From positions 124,001 to 188,000 of the forward strand of contig NZ_JAMXMB010000006.1 in NCBI RefSeq assembly GCF_024055635.1: a stretch of 64,000 bases of DNA, read 5' to 3'. Source of the stretch: Microbacterium yannicii. GTDB lineage: Bacteria > Actinomycetota > Actinomycetes > Actinomycetales > Microbacteriaceae. Both the position numbers and the translations under genes were made by a program. The notes beneath the pieces are model-generated. The model was given only the letters and a program-made list of their open reading frames with translations, did no database searches and was not told the DNA's origin. Below are positions 1-8,316 of this stretch, piece by piece. The stretch's first letter is position 1, and each line of letters opens with the position of its first letter.

Positions 1-1
1 G

Positions 2-1000
2 CTGTCGCGCATGGATCCCGAGTCCGCCCACCACAGCGCGATGGTCGTGATCCGGATGCTGGGGGTCCCGCCTTTCTCGTGGGTCGCGCGCGCGATCACC
101 CGTCCCGCCCCGCAGCTGGCGACGAGGGCCCTCGGGCTCGCGTTCGACTCGCCGTTCGGCGTCGCCGCAGGGTTCGACAAGGATGTGACGGGCGCCGCGG
201 GCCTTCATGCGCTGGGATTCGGCCACGTCGAGGTCGGCACGGTGACGGCGATCCCGCAGGACGGGAATCCTCGTCCGCGCCTGTTCCGCCTGATCCCGGA
301 TCGCGCCGTCGTCAACCGGATGGGCTTCAACAACCACGGCGCCGAGGCCGCCGCAGGGCGGCTGCGCAGACTGCGCCGGCGCACGCGTCGCACCGTGCTG
401 GGAGTGAACATCGGCAAGAGCCGCGTGGTCGACGTCGCCGACGCGACCGCCGACTACGTGCGCAGCGCCACGCTGCTGGCCCCGCTCGCCGACTATCTGG
501 TCGTGAACGTGTCGTCGCCGAACACGCCCGGTCTGCGTGGACTGCAGGCGGTCGAGACGCTGCGGCCGCTGCTGGACGCCGTGCGAGAGGCGGCCGGCAC
601 CACGCCGCTGCTGGTCAAGATCGCCCCCGATCTGTCCGACGACGAGGTCGTCGCGATCGCACGGCTCGCCGTCGACGCGGGACTCTCCGGAATCATCGCC
701 ACGAACACCACGATCTCGCGTGACGGACTCGTCACCGATCCCGCGGTCGTCGCGGGCGCCGGTGACGGCGGTCTGTCCGGCGCCCCCCTGAAGAAGCGCG
801 CGCTCGAGGTGCTGCGACTGCTGCGCGCGACGGTGCCCGCAGAGTTCTGCGTGATCTCCGTCGGCGGGATCGAGACCGCCGCGGACGTACAGGAGCGGCT
901 GGATGCCGGCGCCACCCTGGTGCAGGGCTACACGGCCTTCCTGTACCGCGGTCCGCTCTGGGCCCGCCAGATCAACCGCGGACTGGCGACGCAGCGCTGA
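2..1000 (+). CDS. pyrD: Dihydroorotate dehydrogenase (quinone), class 2, 5'-truncated by the window edge
   Basis: Oxidises dihydroorotate to orotate with FMN and passes electrons to membrane quinone (fourth step of UMP synthesis). The reading frame is open to the first base, and the ATG at 11 lies inside the conserved N-terminal region, so the true start is upstream of the window. Visible family signatures are GFDKDVTGAAGL (FMN/phosphate region), NRMGFNN, the VNVSSPNTPGLR substrate loop with the class 2 serine, and the C-terminal SVGGI and GYTAFLY phosphate-binding segments. The hydrophobic N-terminal segment fits membrane-associated class 2 rather than soluble class 1 enzymes. A convergent DUF3043 gene follows after 21 bases. 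Confidence 0.97.
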   Translation: MSRMDPESAHHSAMVVIRMLGVPPFSWVARAITRPAPQLATRALGLAFDSPFGVAAGFDKDVTGAAGLHALGFGHVEVGTVTAIPQDGNPRPRLFRLIPDRAVVNRMGFNNHGAEAAAGRLRRLRRRTRRTVLGVNIGKSRVVDVADATADYVRSATLLAPLADYLVVNVSSPNTPGLRGLQAVETLRPLLDAVREAAGTTPLLVKIAPDLSDDEVVAIARLAVDAGLSGIIATNTTISRDGLVTDPAVVAGAGDGGLSGAPLKKRALEVLRLLRATVPAEFCVISVGGIETAADVQERLDAGATLVQGYTAFLYRGPLWARQINRGLATQR

Positions 1001-1021
1001 GGGCGTGCGTCGCCCGGCGGC

Positions 1022-1618
1022 TCAGGCCGGCTTCTGACCGCGCTTGACCTGCGGCTTCGGCAGGCGCAGGAACCGCATTTGCACCGTCCGCATCGCCGCG
1101 TACCAGCCGAGGCCCTTCTCCACCCGGCCTTCGCCGAACTTCTTCTTGACGGCCCGCTTGACCGTGATCGAGGTGATCACCATGTCGCCGATGACGAAGA
1201 AGATGAAGATCCACAGGCCCACGAACGCGTAGTACTGCACGGCCGGGAGCGGGAGGAAGGTGGCGAGGATCACGACGACCATGGCGGGCATGACCGCCTC
1301 GCCGAGGTGCCAGCCGGCATCGACCCAGTCCCGCACGAACTTCCGCTGCGGGCCCTGATCGCGCGCGGGCAGGTAGCGCTGGTCGCCGTTGGCCATGCCG
1401 ATGCGGGCCTTCTCACGCTGGGTGGCGAGGTCGGCCTTGGCGCGTGCCTTCGCCTCCTTCGTGTCGGCGACGAGGGGGCGCTTGCGCGCAGCCTCCTGCT
1501 CGGCGCGGGAAGGAGTGGGGCGTCCCTTGGGCGAAGGACCGCCGAGGGGGACGCCGTTCAGCGCGGTGCCCTCCGACGGTGCGTCGTTGGACGAAGGTGC
1601 TGCAGGTGTCTTGGCCAC
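1022..1618 (-). CDS. DUF3043 domain membrane protein
   Basis: Conserved actinobacterial protein of unknown function, about 198 residues. The N-terminal ~100 residues are hydrophilic, rich in Lys, Arg and Ala, and contain the typical TPSRAEQEAARKRPL stretch. Two membrane segments follow (around AVMPAMVVVILATFLP and YAFVGLWIFIFFVIGDM), then a basic tail. The GTG at 1618 is preferred over the upstream ATG at 1651 because a GAGGA ribosome-binding site sits just upstream of it. It is divergent from the M20 peptidase, with only 47 bases between the two starts. Confidence 0.85.
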   Translation of the reverse strand: MAKTPAAPSSNDAPSEGTALNGVPLGGPSPKGRPTPSRAEQEAARKRPLVADTKEAKARAKADLATQREKARIGMANGDQRYLPARDQGPQRKFVRDWVDAGWHLGEAVMPAMVVVILATFLPLPAVQYYAFVGLWIFIFFVIGDMVITSITVKRAVKKKFGEGRVEKGLGWYAAMRTVQMRFLRLPKPQVKRGQKPA

Positions 1619-1665
1619 GGATGATCCTCGATGTACGGAGTAGGGGTGCACTTAAGATTACCCGC

Positions 1666-3066
1666 ATGACCTCTGACCTCTCCCGACAGGATGCTGTGCG
1701 CGAAGCCGCGGCATCCGGCATCCCTTCCGCCCTCGCCGATCTCGGGACGCTGGTGCGCATCCCGTCCGTCGCATTCCCCGGGTTCGACCCCGCAGAGGTG
1801 CAGCGCAGCGCCGAGGCGGTCGCCGGGCTGGTACGCGACACCGGACTGTTCGACACCGTCGAGATCCGCTCGGCCGCGATCCCGGGCACGGGGGAGCAGG
1901 GCAGCCCCGCCGTGCTCGCCACACGCGCTGCCCGCAACGGTCGCCCGACGATCCTGCTGTACGCGCACCACGACGTGCAGCCGGTCGGCGACGAGTCGCT
2001 GTGGGAGTCGTCGCCGTTCGAGCCGACGGTCCGCGGCGGCCGCCTGTACGGTCGCGGCGCCGCCGACGACAAGGCCGGCATCATGGGGCACCTCGCCGCG
2101 CTCCGGGCGCTCAAGGAGGCGCTCGGCGACGACTTCGACCTCGGCGTCGTGCTGTTCTTCGAGGGCGAGGAGGAGGCCGGGTCGCGCTCGTTCGCGCAGT
2201 TCCTCTCCGACAACGCCGACGCGCTCCGCGCCGATGTGATCGTCGTCGCGGACTCCGGCAACTGGGATGCGAAGACGCCCGCGCTGACCGTCTCGCTGCG
2301 CGGCAACACGCGCTTCACGCTGCGCGTGCGCACGCTGGAGCACGCGTCGCACTCGGGCATGTTCGGGGGAGCGGTGCCCGACGCCATGATGGCGACGGTC
2401 AAGCTTCTCTCCACACTGTGGGACGACGACGGCGCGGTCGCGGTGGCGGGACTCACCGAGCGGGATGCCGAGACCCCGCCGTACAGCGAGGAGACGCTGC
2501 GCGACGAGGCGGGGCTTCCCGCGGGCGTCTCGCCCGTCGGCCGGGGCACGATCCTCGGCCGCATCTGGAACAAGCCGTCCATCACGGTGACCGGCATCGA
2601 CGCGCCCAGCGTGGTCAACGCCTCGAACACGCTGAGCCCGGAGATCTCGGTGGTCATCAGCGCCCGTATCGCCCCCGGTCAGGCGGCCCGCGACGCGTAC
2701 GGCGCGATCGAGGCCCACCTGCGCGCGCACGCGCCGTTCGGCGCGCAGCTCGACTTCAGCGACCACGACTTCGGCGATGCGTTCCTGGTGGACACGTCGG
2801 GATGGGCCGTCGAGGCCGCGCGCGAAGCGCTGCACGAGGGGTACGGCGTGGAGTCGGTCGACATCGGCGTCGGCGGGTCGATCCCCTTCATCGCCGACCT
2901 GGTGCGCGAGTTCCCGGGTGCGCAGATCCTCGTCACGGGCGTCGAGGACCCGCACGCGAAGGCGCACAGCCCGAACGAGTCGCTGCACCTCGAGACCTTC
3001 CGCAACGCCGTCCTGGCCGAGGCGCTGCTGCTCGAGAAGCTCGACGCGCGCACCTCGCAGGCGTAG
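1666..3066 (+). CDS. M20/M25/M40 family metallopeptidase (dipeptidase-like)
   Basis: Predicted zinc-dependent exopeptidase of 466 residues. The M20 signature is complete: H101-x-D103 in LLYAHHDVQPVGD, the bridging Asp in GRGAADDKAG, the catalytic and zinc-binding glutamates in EGEEEAGS, and the dimerisation-domain SHSGMFGG motif. The length fits the dipeptidase/carnosinase-like branch. The ATG at 1666 is chosen because a TAAGAT -10 box lies at 1653-1658, seven bases upstream, with no Shine-Dalgarno sequence, which suggests a leaderless mRNA. Substrate cannot be told from sequence; an acyl-peptide deacylase or acetylornithine-deacetylase-like role is possible but less likely. Confidence 0.93.
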   Translation: MTSDLSRQDAVREAAASGIPSALADLGTLVRIPSVAFPGFDPAEVQRSAEAVAGLVRDTGLFDTVEIRSAAIPGTGEQGSPAVLATRAARNGRPTILLYAHHDVQPVGDESLWESSPFEPTVRGGRLYGRGAADDKAGIMGHLAALRALKEALGDDFDLGVVLFFEGEEEAGSRSFAQFLSDNADALRADVIVVADSGNWDAKTPALTVSLRGNTRFTLRVRTLEHASHSGMFGGAVPDAMMATVKLLSTLWDDDGAVAVAGLTERDAETPPYSEETLRDEAGLPAGVSPVGRGTILGRIWNKPSITVTGIDAPSVVNASNTLSPEISVVISARIAPGQAARDAYGAIEAHLRAHAPFGAQLDFSDHDFGDAFLVDTSGWAVEAAREALHEGYGVESVDIGVGGSIPFIADLVREFPGAQILVTGVEDPHAKAHSPNESLHLETFRNAVLAEALLLEKLDARTSQA

Positions 3067-3192
3067 GCCGTCTCCGGGATCGGCGTGCACACGCCGGTCT
3101 CGGAGCCTCCTCCCGGCGCGCACGCGTAGAATCGAGGCATCCCGCCGCCTGCAGTGGATGATCGATCCGGGCGGCCCTTCCGGAGGAGTGCC

Positions 3193-3558
3193 ATGACCGA
3201 CACCGCACTGACGACCGAGCAGACCGCCCGCGAGCATGGTGTGCTGCTGACCGACGCCGCCGCCGGCAAGGTCAAGAACCTGCTGGAGCAGGAGGGCCGC
3301 GACGACCTGCGTCTGCGCGTCGCCGTGCAGCCCGGCGGCTGCAGCGGCCTGATCTACCAGCTGTACTTCGACGAGCGCTACCTCGACGGCGACAAGACCG
3401 TCGACTTCGACGGCGTCGAGGTGATCATCGACGACATGAGCGTCCCGTACCTCGACGGCGCCACCATCGACTTCAAGGACACCATCTCGGAGCAGGGGTT
3501 CACGATCGACAACCCCAACGCGGCGGGCTCGTGCGCCTGCGGCGACAGCTTCCACTGA
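3193..3558 (+). CDS. erpA: Iron-sulfur cluster insertion protein, ErpA/IscA type
   Basis: A-type carrier of 121 residues that delivers Fe-S clusters to target proteins. The three conserved cysteines are present: C50 in PGGCSG, and C114 and C116 in the C-terminal CACG. The start is supported by a strong GGAGGAG site at 3183-3189 and a TAGAAT -10 box at 3127-3132. It sits just upstream of the respiratory genes, a common actinobacterial arrangement that makes sense because the Rieske protein needs a 2Fe-2S cluster. A hairpin terminator follows. Confidence 0.94.
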   Translation: MTDTALTTEQTAREHGVLLTDAAAGKVKNLLEQEGRDDLRLRVAVQPGGCSGLIYQLYFDERYLDGDKTVDFDGVEVIIDDMSVPYLDGATIDFKDTISEQGFTIDNPNAAGSCACGDSFH

Positions 3559-3583
3559 CGGGTCGGCGATCCAACACTTTTCC

Positions 3584-3627
3584 GGCGGGTCCGGCGTGCC
3601 ACGAATGGCCGCCGGGCCCGCCTTTTT
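3584..3627 (+). terminator. Intrinsic terminator after erpA
   Basis: A 13-bp inverted repeat (3584-3596 with 3610-3622, one G-T wobble) encloses a loop that can pair further (GCC/GGC). Five T residues follow at 3623-3627. It separates erpA from ctaC. Confidence 0.85.
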
Positions 3628-3727
3628 CAGCGGGCCGGACACGATCCAACCTGGGCGGATGGCCTGAATCCCCTGGACGCTTGCCCTAGACTGGCGGGAG
3701 TCCTGTTCGTGATCGGAAAGGTGCACA

Positions 3728-4630
3728 GTGCCTTCGAAACGCCGTATCCGCTGGGCCGTTCTCCCGCTCGGGATCGCAACGGCAGCAGTCCTCGCCGGAT
3801 GCACCCCGACCGAGCTGCACGGCTTCCTCCCCGGGTTCACCGAAGACGGCCAGGCAGCCACCAACCACACCGACATGGTCGCCGGTCTCTGGGTCAACTC
3901 CTGGATTGTCCTGCTGGCCGTCGGCATCATCACGTGGGGCCTGATGGGCTGGGCCGCGATCGCCTACCGCCGGCGCAAGGGTCAGATGGGTCTTCCCGTC
4001 CAGCTGCGCTACAACATGCCGATCGAGATCTTCTACACGATCGTCCCGCTCATCCTGGTGATCGGGTTCTTCGCCTTCACGGCGCGTGACCAGACGGTCC
4101 TCGAGACCCAGTACGACGAGCCGGACGTGTCGATCACGGCGATCGGCAAGCAGTGGGCGTGGGACTTCCAGTACAACGGCGAGACCGATGACGACACCGT
4201 CTGGAGCATGGGCGTCCAGGCTCAGCCTGCTCCGAACGGCGACATCGACCAGGCGGCGCTGCCGACCCTGTACCTTCCGGTCGACCAGACGGTCAAGATC
4301 AAGCTGCAGTCGCGTGACGTCATCCACTCGTTCTGGATCATCGACTTCCTGTACAAGAAGGACATGTACATCGGCAGGGACAACTACTGGTCCTTCACGC
4401 CGACCCGGGAGGGCACGTACGCCGGCAAGTGCGCCGAGCTGTGCGGCGAGTACCACTCGGCGATGCTCTTCAACGTGGAGGTCGTGAGCGAAGACGAGTA
4501 CGAGGACTACCTCGACTCGCTCCGCGACGCCGGCCAGACCGGTGACATCGACGACGCCTACGACCGCCTGCAGAACTACCCGGGTACGGGTGCCTCCGGC
4601 GAGGCGTCAGACGAAGAGGGAGACCACTGA
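3728..4630 (+). CDS. ctaC: Cytochrome c oxidase subunit II
   Basis: CuA-bearing subunit of the aa3 oxidase, taking electrons from the cytochrome cc of the bc1 complex. It is 300 residues and starts at GTG. A lipoprotein-type signal ends in LAGC, two membrane segments follow (around [17 protein letters not shown] and [17 protein letters not shown]), then a cupredoxin domain with WAWDFQY. CuA ligands are visible as C235, C239, H243 and M246 in [19 protein letters not shown] -10 box lies at 3687-3692 with a short leader containing GGAAAGG. The first gene of ctaC-ctaD-ctaF; two bases separate it from ctaD. Confidence 0.97.
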   Translation: MPSKRRIRWAVLPLGIATAAVLAGCTPTELHGFLPGFTEDGQAATNHTDMVAGLWVNSWIVLLAVGIITWGLMGWAAIAYRRRKGQMGLPVQLRYNMPIEIFYTIVPLILVIGFFAFTARDQTVLETQYDEPDVSITAIGKQWAWDFQYNGETDDDTVWSMGVQAQPAPNGDIDQAALPTLYLPVDQTVKIKLQSRDVIHSFWIIDFLYKKDMYIGRDNYWSFTPTREGTYAGKCAELCGEYHSAMLFNVEVVSEDEYEDYLDSLRDAGQTGDIDDAYDRLQNYPGTGASGEASDEEGDH

Positions 4631-4632
4631 TC

Positions 4633-6396
4633 ATGGCGACGACGCTTCCGCTCCAGGAGACGACGCAGGGTCGCCCGACGACCCTGCCGCCGCGTCAGGC
4701 CGCACTGCTCAGCGCATCGCGCGTCGAGCAGAAGGGCAACATCATCGTCAAGTGGATCACCTCCACCGACCACAAGACGATCGGCTATCTGTACCTCATC
4801 TCGTCCGTCGTGTTCTTCATGCTCGGCGGCGTGATGGCGCTGATCATCCGTGCCGAGCTCTTCGAGCCCGGCATGCAGATCCTGCCGACGAAAGAGCAGT
4901 ACAACCAGCTCTTCACGATGCACGGCACGATCATGCTGCTCATGTTCGCGACCCCGCTGTTCGCGGGTTTCGCGAACGCGATCCTGCCACTGCAGATCGG
5001 TGCGCCCGACGTCGCGTTCCCGCGTCTGAACGCGTTCGCGTTCTGGCTGTTCCTCTTCGGTTCGACGATCGCCGTCGCCGGCTTCCTCACCCCGCAGGGT
5101 GCGGCGGCGTTCGGATGGTTCGCCTATCAGCCGCTCGCGAACGCCAGCTTCTCGCCCGGCGCCGGCGGCAACCTCTGGATGCTCGGCCTCGGCATGAGCG
5201 GGTTCGGCACGATCCTCGGCGCGGTGAACTTCATCACGACGATCATCACCATGCGCGCGCCCGGCATGACCATGTGGCGCATGCCGATCTTCTCCTGGAA
5301 CACGCTGATCACCAGCATCCTGGTCCTGATGGCGTTCCCGGTGCTCGCCGCCGCCATCCTCGCCGCCGCCGCGGACCGCGTGCTCGGCGCGCACATCTAC
5401 GACCCGGCGAACGGCGGCGTGCTGCTGTGGCAACACCTGTTCTGGTTCTTCGGTCACCCTGAGGTGTACATCATCGCGCTGCCGTTCTTCGGCATCGTCT
5501 CGGAGATCTTCCCGGTCTTCAGCCGCAAGCCGATCTTCGGCTACAAGACCCTGGTCTACGCGACGATCGCCATCGCGGCGCTGTCGGTCGCGGTGTGGGC
5601 TCACCACATGTATGTGACCGGCGCGGTGCTGCTGCCCTTCTTCGCGCTCATGACGATGCTCATCGCGGTACCCACCGGTGTGAAGATCTTCAACTGGATC
5701 GGCACCCTCTGGCGAGGGTCGGTGACGTTCGAGACGCCGATGGTGTTCGCGCTCGGCTTCCTCGTGTCGTTCGTCTTCGGCGGTCTCACCGGCGTCATCC
5801 TCGCCTCGCCGCCGCTCGACTTCGCCCTGTCGGACTCGTACTTCGTCGTCGCGCACTTCCACTACGTCGTGTTCGGCACCGTCGTGTTCGCCATGTTCGC
5901 CGGGTTCTACTTCTGGTGGCCCAAGTGGACGGGGCGGATGCTCAACGAGCGGCTCGGCTACGTGCACTTCTGGATGCTGTTCATCGGCTTCCACATGACC
6001 TTCCTCATCCAGCACTGGCTGGGCGTCGACGGCATGGTGCGCCGCTACGCCGACTACTCCGAGGCCGACGGCTGGACCTGGCAGAACCAGGTGTCGACGA
6101 TCGGCGCCGTCCTCCTCGGCGCCTCGATGATCCCGTTCCTCTTCAACGTGTGGATCACGTCGCGCAAGGCGCCCCGGGTGACCGTCAACGACCCGTGGGG
6201 CTACGGCGCGTCGCTGGAATGGGCGACCTCGTGCCCGCCGCCGCGACACAACTTCACGTCGATCCCGCGCATCCGCAGCGAGCGGCCGGCATTCGACCTG
6301 AACCACCCCGAGGCGGGGATCCCGGTCGGCGTCGGCCCGGCGAAGGACGCTCCCGAAGCCCCGGTCTCCGATCTCGCCGATGGAGAGGTGAAGTAA
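4633..6396 (+). CDS. ctaD: Cytochrome c oxidase subunit I
   Basis: Catalytic subunit with heme a and the heme a3-CuB centre, reducing O2 to water and pumping protons. It is 587 residues with about twelve membrane helices. Hallmarks are the early HGTIM helix-II segment, WFFGHPEVY (with the cross-linked His/Tyr of the active site), the AHHMY CuB histidine pair, and the late HFHYV heme-ligand motif. The soluble C-terminus ends about 60 residues after the last helix. It is followed without any gap by ctaF. Confidence 0.98.
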   Translation: MATTLPLQETTQGRPTTLPPRQAALLSASRVEQKGNIIVKWITSTDHKTIGYLYLISSVVFFMLGGVMALIIRAELFEPGMQILPTKEQYNQLFTMHGTIMLLMFATPLFAGFANAILPLQIGAPDVAFPRLNAFAFWLFLFGSTIAVAGFLTPQGAAAFGWFAYQPLANASFSPGAGGNLWMLGLGMSGFGTILGAVNFITTIITMRAPGMTMWRMPIFSWNTLITSILVLMAFPVLAAAILAAAADRVLGAHIYDPANGGVLLWQHLFWFFGHPEVYIIALPFFGIVSEIFPVFSRKPIFGYKTLVYATIAIAALSVAVWAHHMYVTGAVLLPFFALMTMLIAVPTGVKIFNWIGTLWRGSVTFETPMVFALGFLVSFVFGGLTGVILASPPLDFALSDSYFVVAHFHYVVFGTVVFAMFAGFYFWWPKWTGRMLNERLGYVHFWMLFIGFHMTFLIQHWLGVDGMVRRYADYSEADGWTWQNQVSTIGAVLLGASMIPFLFNVWITSRKAPRVTVNDPWGYGASLEWATSCPPPRHNFTSIPRIRSERPAFDLNHPEAGIPVGVGPAKDAPEAPVSDLADGEVK

Positions 6397-6831
6397 GTGC
6401 GCACCAACACCGGACTCTGGTGGCTGCTGTCCACGTTCTTCCTGTTCGTGGCGATCGTCTACACCGGGTGGAACATCATCGCCCACCCCGACGTGCCGTG
6501 GTACCACGGCGTGGAGTGGGTCGGCAGCGTCGCGCTGCTCTTCACCGCGCTCATGGGCGCGCTCATCGCCTTCTACATCGGTCGCGTGCACCACGCGCAG
6601 GGCGGGGAGCTGCCCGAGGATCTTCTCACCGCGGACATCGACGACGGTGACCCGGAGCTCGGCGAGTTCAGCCCGTGGTCCTGGTGGCCGATCGTGCTCG
6701 CGTTCTCCGCGGCCCTCGGCATGATCGGCCTGGCGGTCGGCGCGTGGCTCATGCCGATCGGAATCGGCGTCTTCGTCGTCGCGATCGTCGGCTGGGTCTA
6801 CGAGTACTACCGCGGGTACTTCGCTCGCTGA
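6397..6831 (+). CDS. ctaF: Cytochrome c oxidase subunit IV, actinobacterial type
   Basis: Small accessory subunit of the actinobacterial aa3 oxidase, 144 residues. Four hydrophobic segments are visible, in two pairs: residues ~4-24 and ~40-62, then ~95-115 and ~117-135, with an acidic loop between. GTG start directly after the ctaD stop, with a GGAGAGG site inside the end of ctaD, so the three genes form one operon. In this group ctaF is almost always directly downstream of ctaD. Confidence 0.94.
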   Translation: MRTNTGLWWLLSTFFLFVAIVYTGWNIIAHPDVPWYHGVEWVGSVALLFTALMGALIAFYIGRVHHAQGGELPEDLLTADIDDGDPELGEFSPWSWWPIVLAFSAALGMIGLAVGAWLMPIGIGVFVVAIVGWVYEYYRGYFAR

Positions 6832-6886
6832 TCAGCCAGCTGACGCCTCGCGTGGCCTGCCACGTCGCCTGCCCGGGTTCCCGTCT

Positions 6887-7693
6887 ATGACGGGCGCCCG
6901 GGCGCGTCTGCGTGCGGCCGCCTTCTCCGACATCGGTCCGCATCGCGCCACCAACCAGGATGCCGCCTTCACGGCCACCTGGGGAGCAGCCGTCGCGGAC
7001 GGGGTGGGCGGTGGACCCGCCGGCGATCTGGCGTCCTCGACGTTCGTCCATCGTCTCGCGGCGGGACGACTCGATGGACTCGAGCCCATCCAGCTCGCGG
7101 ACAGCGTGCGGTCCGCGAACTGGGACCTGCGCGCCCACGTCGAGCGCGACCCGTCGCTGCGGGGCATGGCGACCACCTTCACGGGACTGTTCGTCGACCG
7201 CGACGGCGGCATCCTGCTCGCGCACACGGGCGACTCGCGCGCGTACCGGCTGCGCGACGGAACCCTGACGCAGATGAGCCGCGACGACTCGCTCGTCCAG
7301 GCGCTGGTGGATCAGGGACTGGTATCGATCGCGGAGGCGGCTTCGCATCCGCGCCGCAACCTCATCACCGCCTCCCTGAGTGGTGCCGAGCGCGACGCCG
7401 CGACGGTGACAGCCTTCGACGCTCCGGTCGGGGACCGCTGGATGCTCTGCAGCGACGGGCTCACCGACTATGTTCCGGATGCCGACATCCGCGCGATCCT
7501 GACCGGCATCGACGACGCGGAGGAGGCCGCGGAAGCGTGTGTCAGCCGGGCGCTCGACGCCGGCAGCCGCGACAACGTCACGGTCGTCGTGTGCGACGTC
7601 GTCGACGCGGGGATCCACGGTGACTCGTCTGCGCCGACGTCCTTCTACGGTGCGGCGGCGGCTCGCTACATGGAGGGCCTCGAGTCGGCCTGA
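6887..7693 (+). CDS. PP2C-family serine/threonine protein phosphatase
   Basis: Metal-dependent phosphatase of 268 residues that removes phosphate from Ser/Thr. PP2C motifs appear in order: SDIGPHRATNQD with the metal aspartate D25, VADGVGGG with D38, the HTGDSRAYRLRDG segment, LCSDGLTDY, and the C-terminal DNVTVVVCDV. No membrane segment or sensory domain is seen. There is no partner kinase nearby, so its targets are unknown. It is inserted between the two convergent respiratory gene groups. Confidence 0.92.
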   Translation: MTGARARLRAAAFSDIGPHRATNQDAAFTATWGAAVADGVGGGPAGDLASSTFVHRLAAGRLDGLEPIQLADSVRSANWDLRAHVERDPSLRGMATTFTGLFVDRDGGILLAHTGDSRAYRLRDGTLTQMSRDDSLVQALVDQGLVSIAEAASHPRRNLITASLSGAERDAATVTAFDAPVGDRWMLCSDGLTDYVPDADIRAILTGIDDAEEAAEACVSRALDAGSRDNVTVVVCDVVDAGIHGDSSAPTSFYGAAAARYMEGLESA

Positions 7694-7755
7694 GCCGGCG
7701 TCACATGGCGTTCAGCCGGGGTCACGCGGCGTTCAGCCGGGGTCACGCGGCGTTC
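7693..7755. repeat. Three tandem copies of a 21-bp unit
   Basis: Units at 7693-7713, 7714-7734 and 7735-7755; the last two are identical and the first differs at three positions. A fourth partial copy begins at 7756. They lie between the convergent PP2C and rhodanese genes and overlap the rhodanese stop codon. The unit is seven codons long. Confidence 0.9.
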
Positions 7756-8173
7756 AGCCGGCGACCCTCGAGCGCACGACCATGACCTGCGGGTCGAACA
7801 CGCGGGGGAGTGCGCCCTCGTCGTTCTCGGTCGGCTGGCCCTCGCGCACCCAGTACTCGTAGCCGCCGATCATCTCCTTGACGGCGTAGCCGAGCTTCGC
7901 GAACTCGATGGCGCCTTTCGCGCCCGCGTTGCAACCGGGGCTCCAGCAGTACACGACGACGCGGGTCGATGGATCGATCTCGCGCGGTGCGCGCTCCGCG
8001 ATCTCGCGGTATGGCATGTGGATCGCGCCCTGGATGCGCCCCTGCGTCCACGCGTCGTCGCCGCGCACGTCCACCAGCACGAACGGCTCGCCGTCCTTCT
8101 GCGCGGCGTACACGTCGGAGGCGTCGGTCTCGAGGGCGAGTTTGGCGGAGAAGTACGCGAGCGCATCGGTCAT
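7754..8173 (-). CDS. Rhodanese-like domain protein
   Basis: Single-domain rhodanese fold of 139 residues, probably a sulfurtransferase or sulfur carrier. It has the VLVDVRGDDAW and GAIHMPYREI motifs and an active-site loop beginning with the cysteine of YCWSPGCNAG. The loop carries two cysteines and lacks the usual CxxxxR arginine, so catalysis of thiosulfate transfer is uncertain. A run of seven-codon repeats starts at its stop codon. No sulfur-metabolism partner is adjacent. Confidence 0.88.
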   Translation of the reverse strand: MTDALAYFSAKLALETDASDVYAAQKDGEPFVLVDVRGDDAWTQGRIQGAIHMPYREIAERAPREIDPSTRVVVYCWSPGCNAGAKGAIEFAKLGYAVKEMIGGYEYWVREGQPTENDEGALPRVFDPQVMVVRSRVAG

Positions 8174-8253
8174 GAGTCAACGCTACGTCGGGGCGGGAGA
8201 TCCGCCCCCTGGATCCTCGGTCACACCGCGTACGATTCCTGCCGATGCCGAAT

Positions 8254-8300
8254 GAGGGATGCCCCGGCACGATCGTCAAGATCGTGCCGGGACATCCCTC
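8254..8300 (-). terminator. 21-bp hairpin downstream of qcrB
   Basis: Inverted repeat 8254-8274 with 8280-8300, 20 of 21 positions complementary plus one G-T wobble, five-base loop. It lies 16 bases beyond the qcrB stop on the strand qcrB is read from. There is no clear T-run after it, so it may act as a 3'-end stabiliser rather than a classic terminator. Confidence 0.7.
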
Positions 8301-8316
8301 GGTGAAGGACTGCGAC

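Noticed and set aside
4576-6594. 672-codon open frame antisense to ctaD
   Set aside because: Charged low-complexity shadow of a membrane protein gene.
7693-7755. CRISPR array
   Set aside because: Units are directly adjacent with no spacers, and no cas genes are present.
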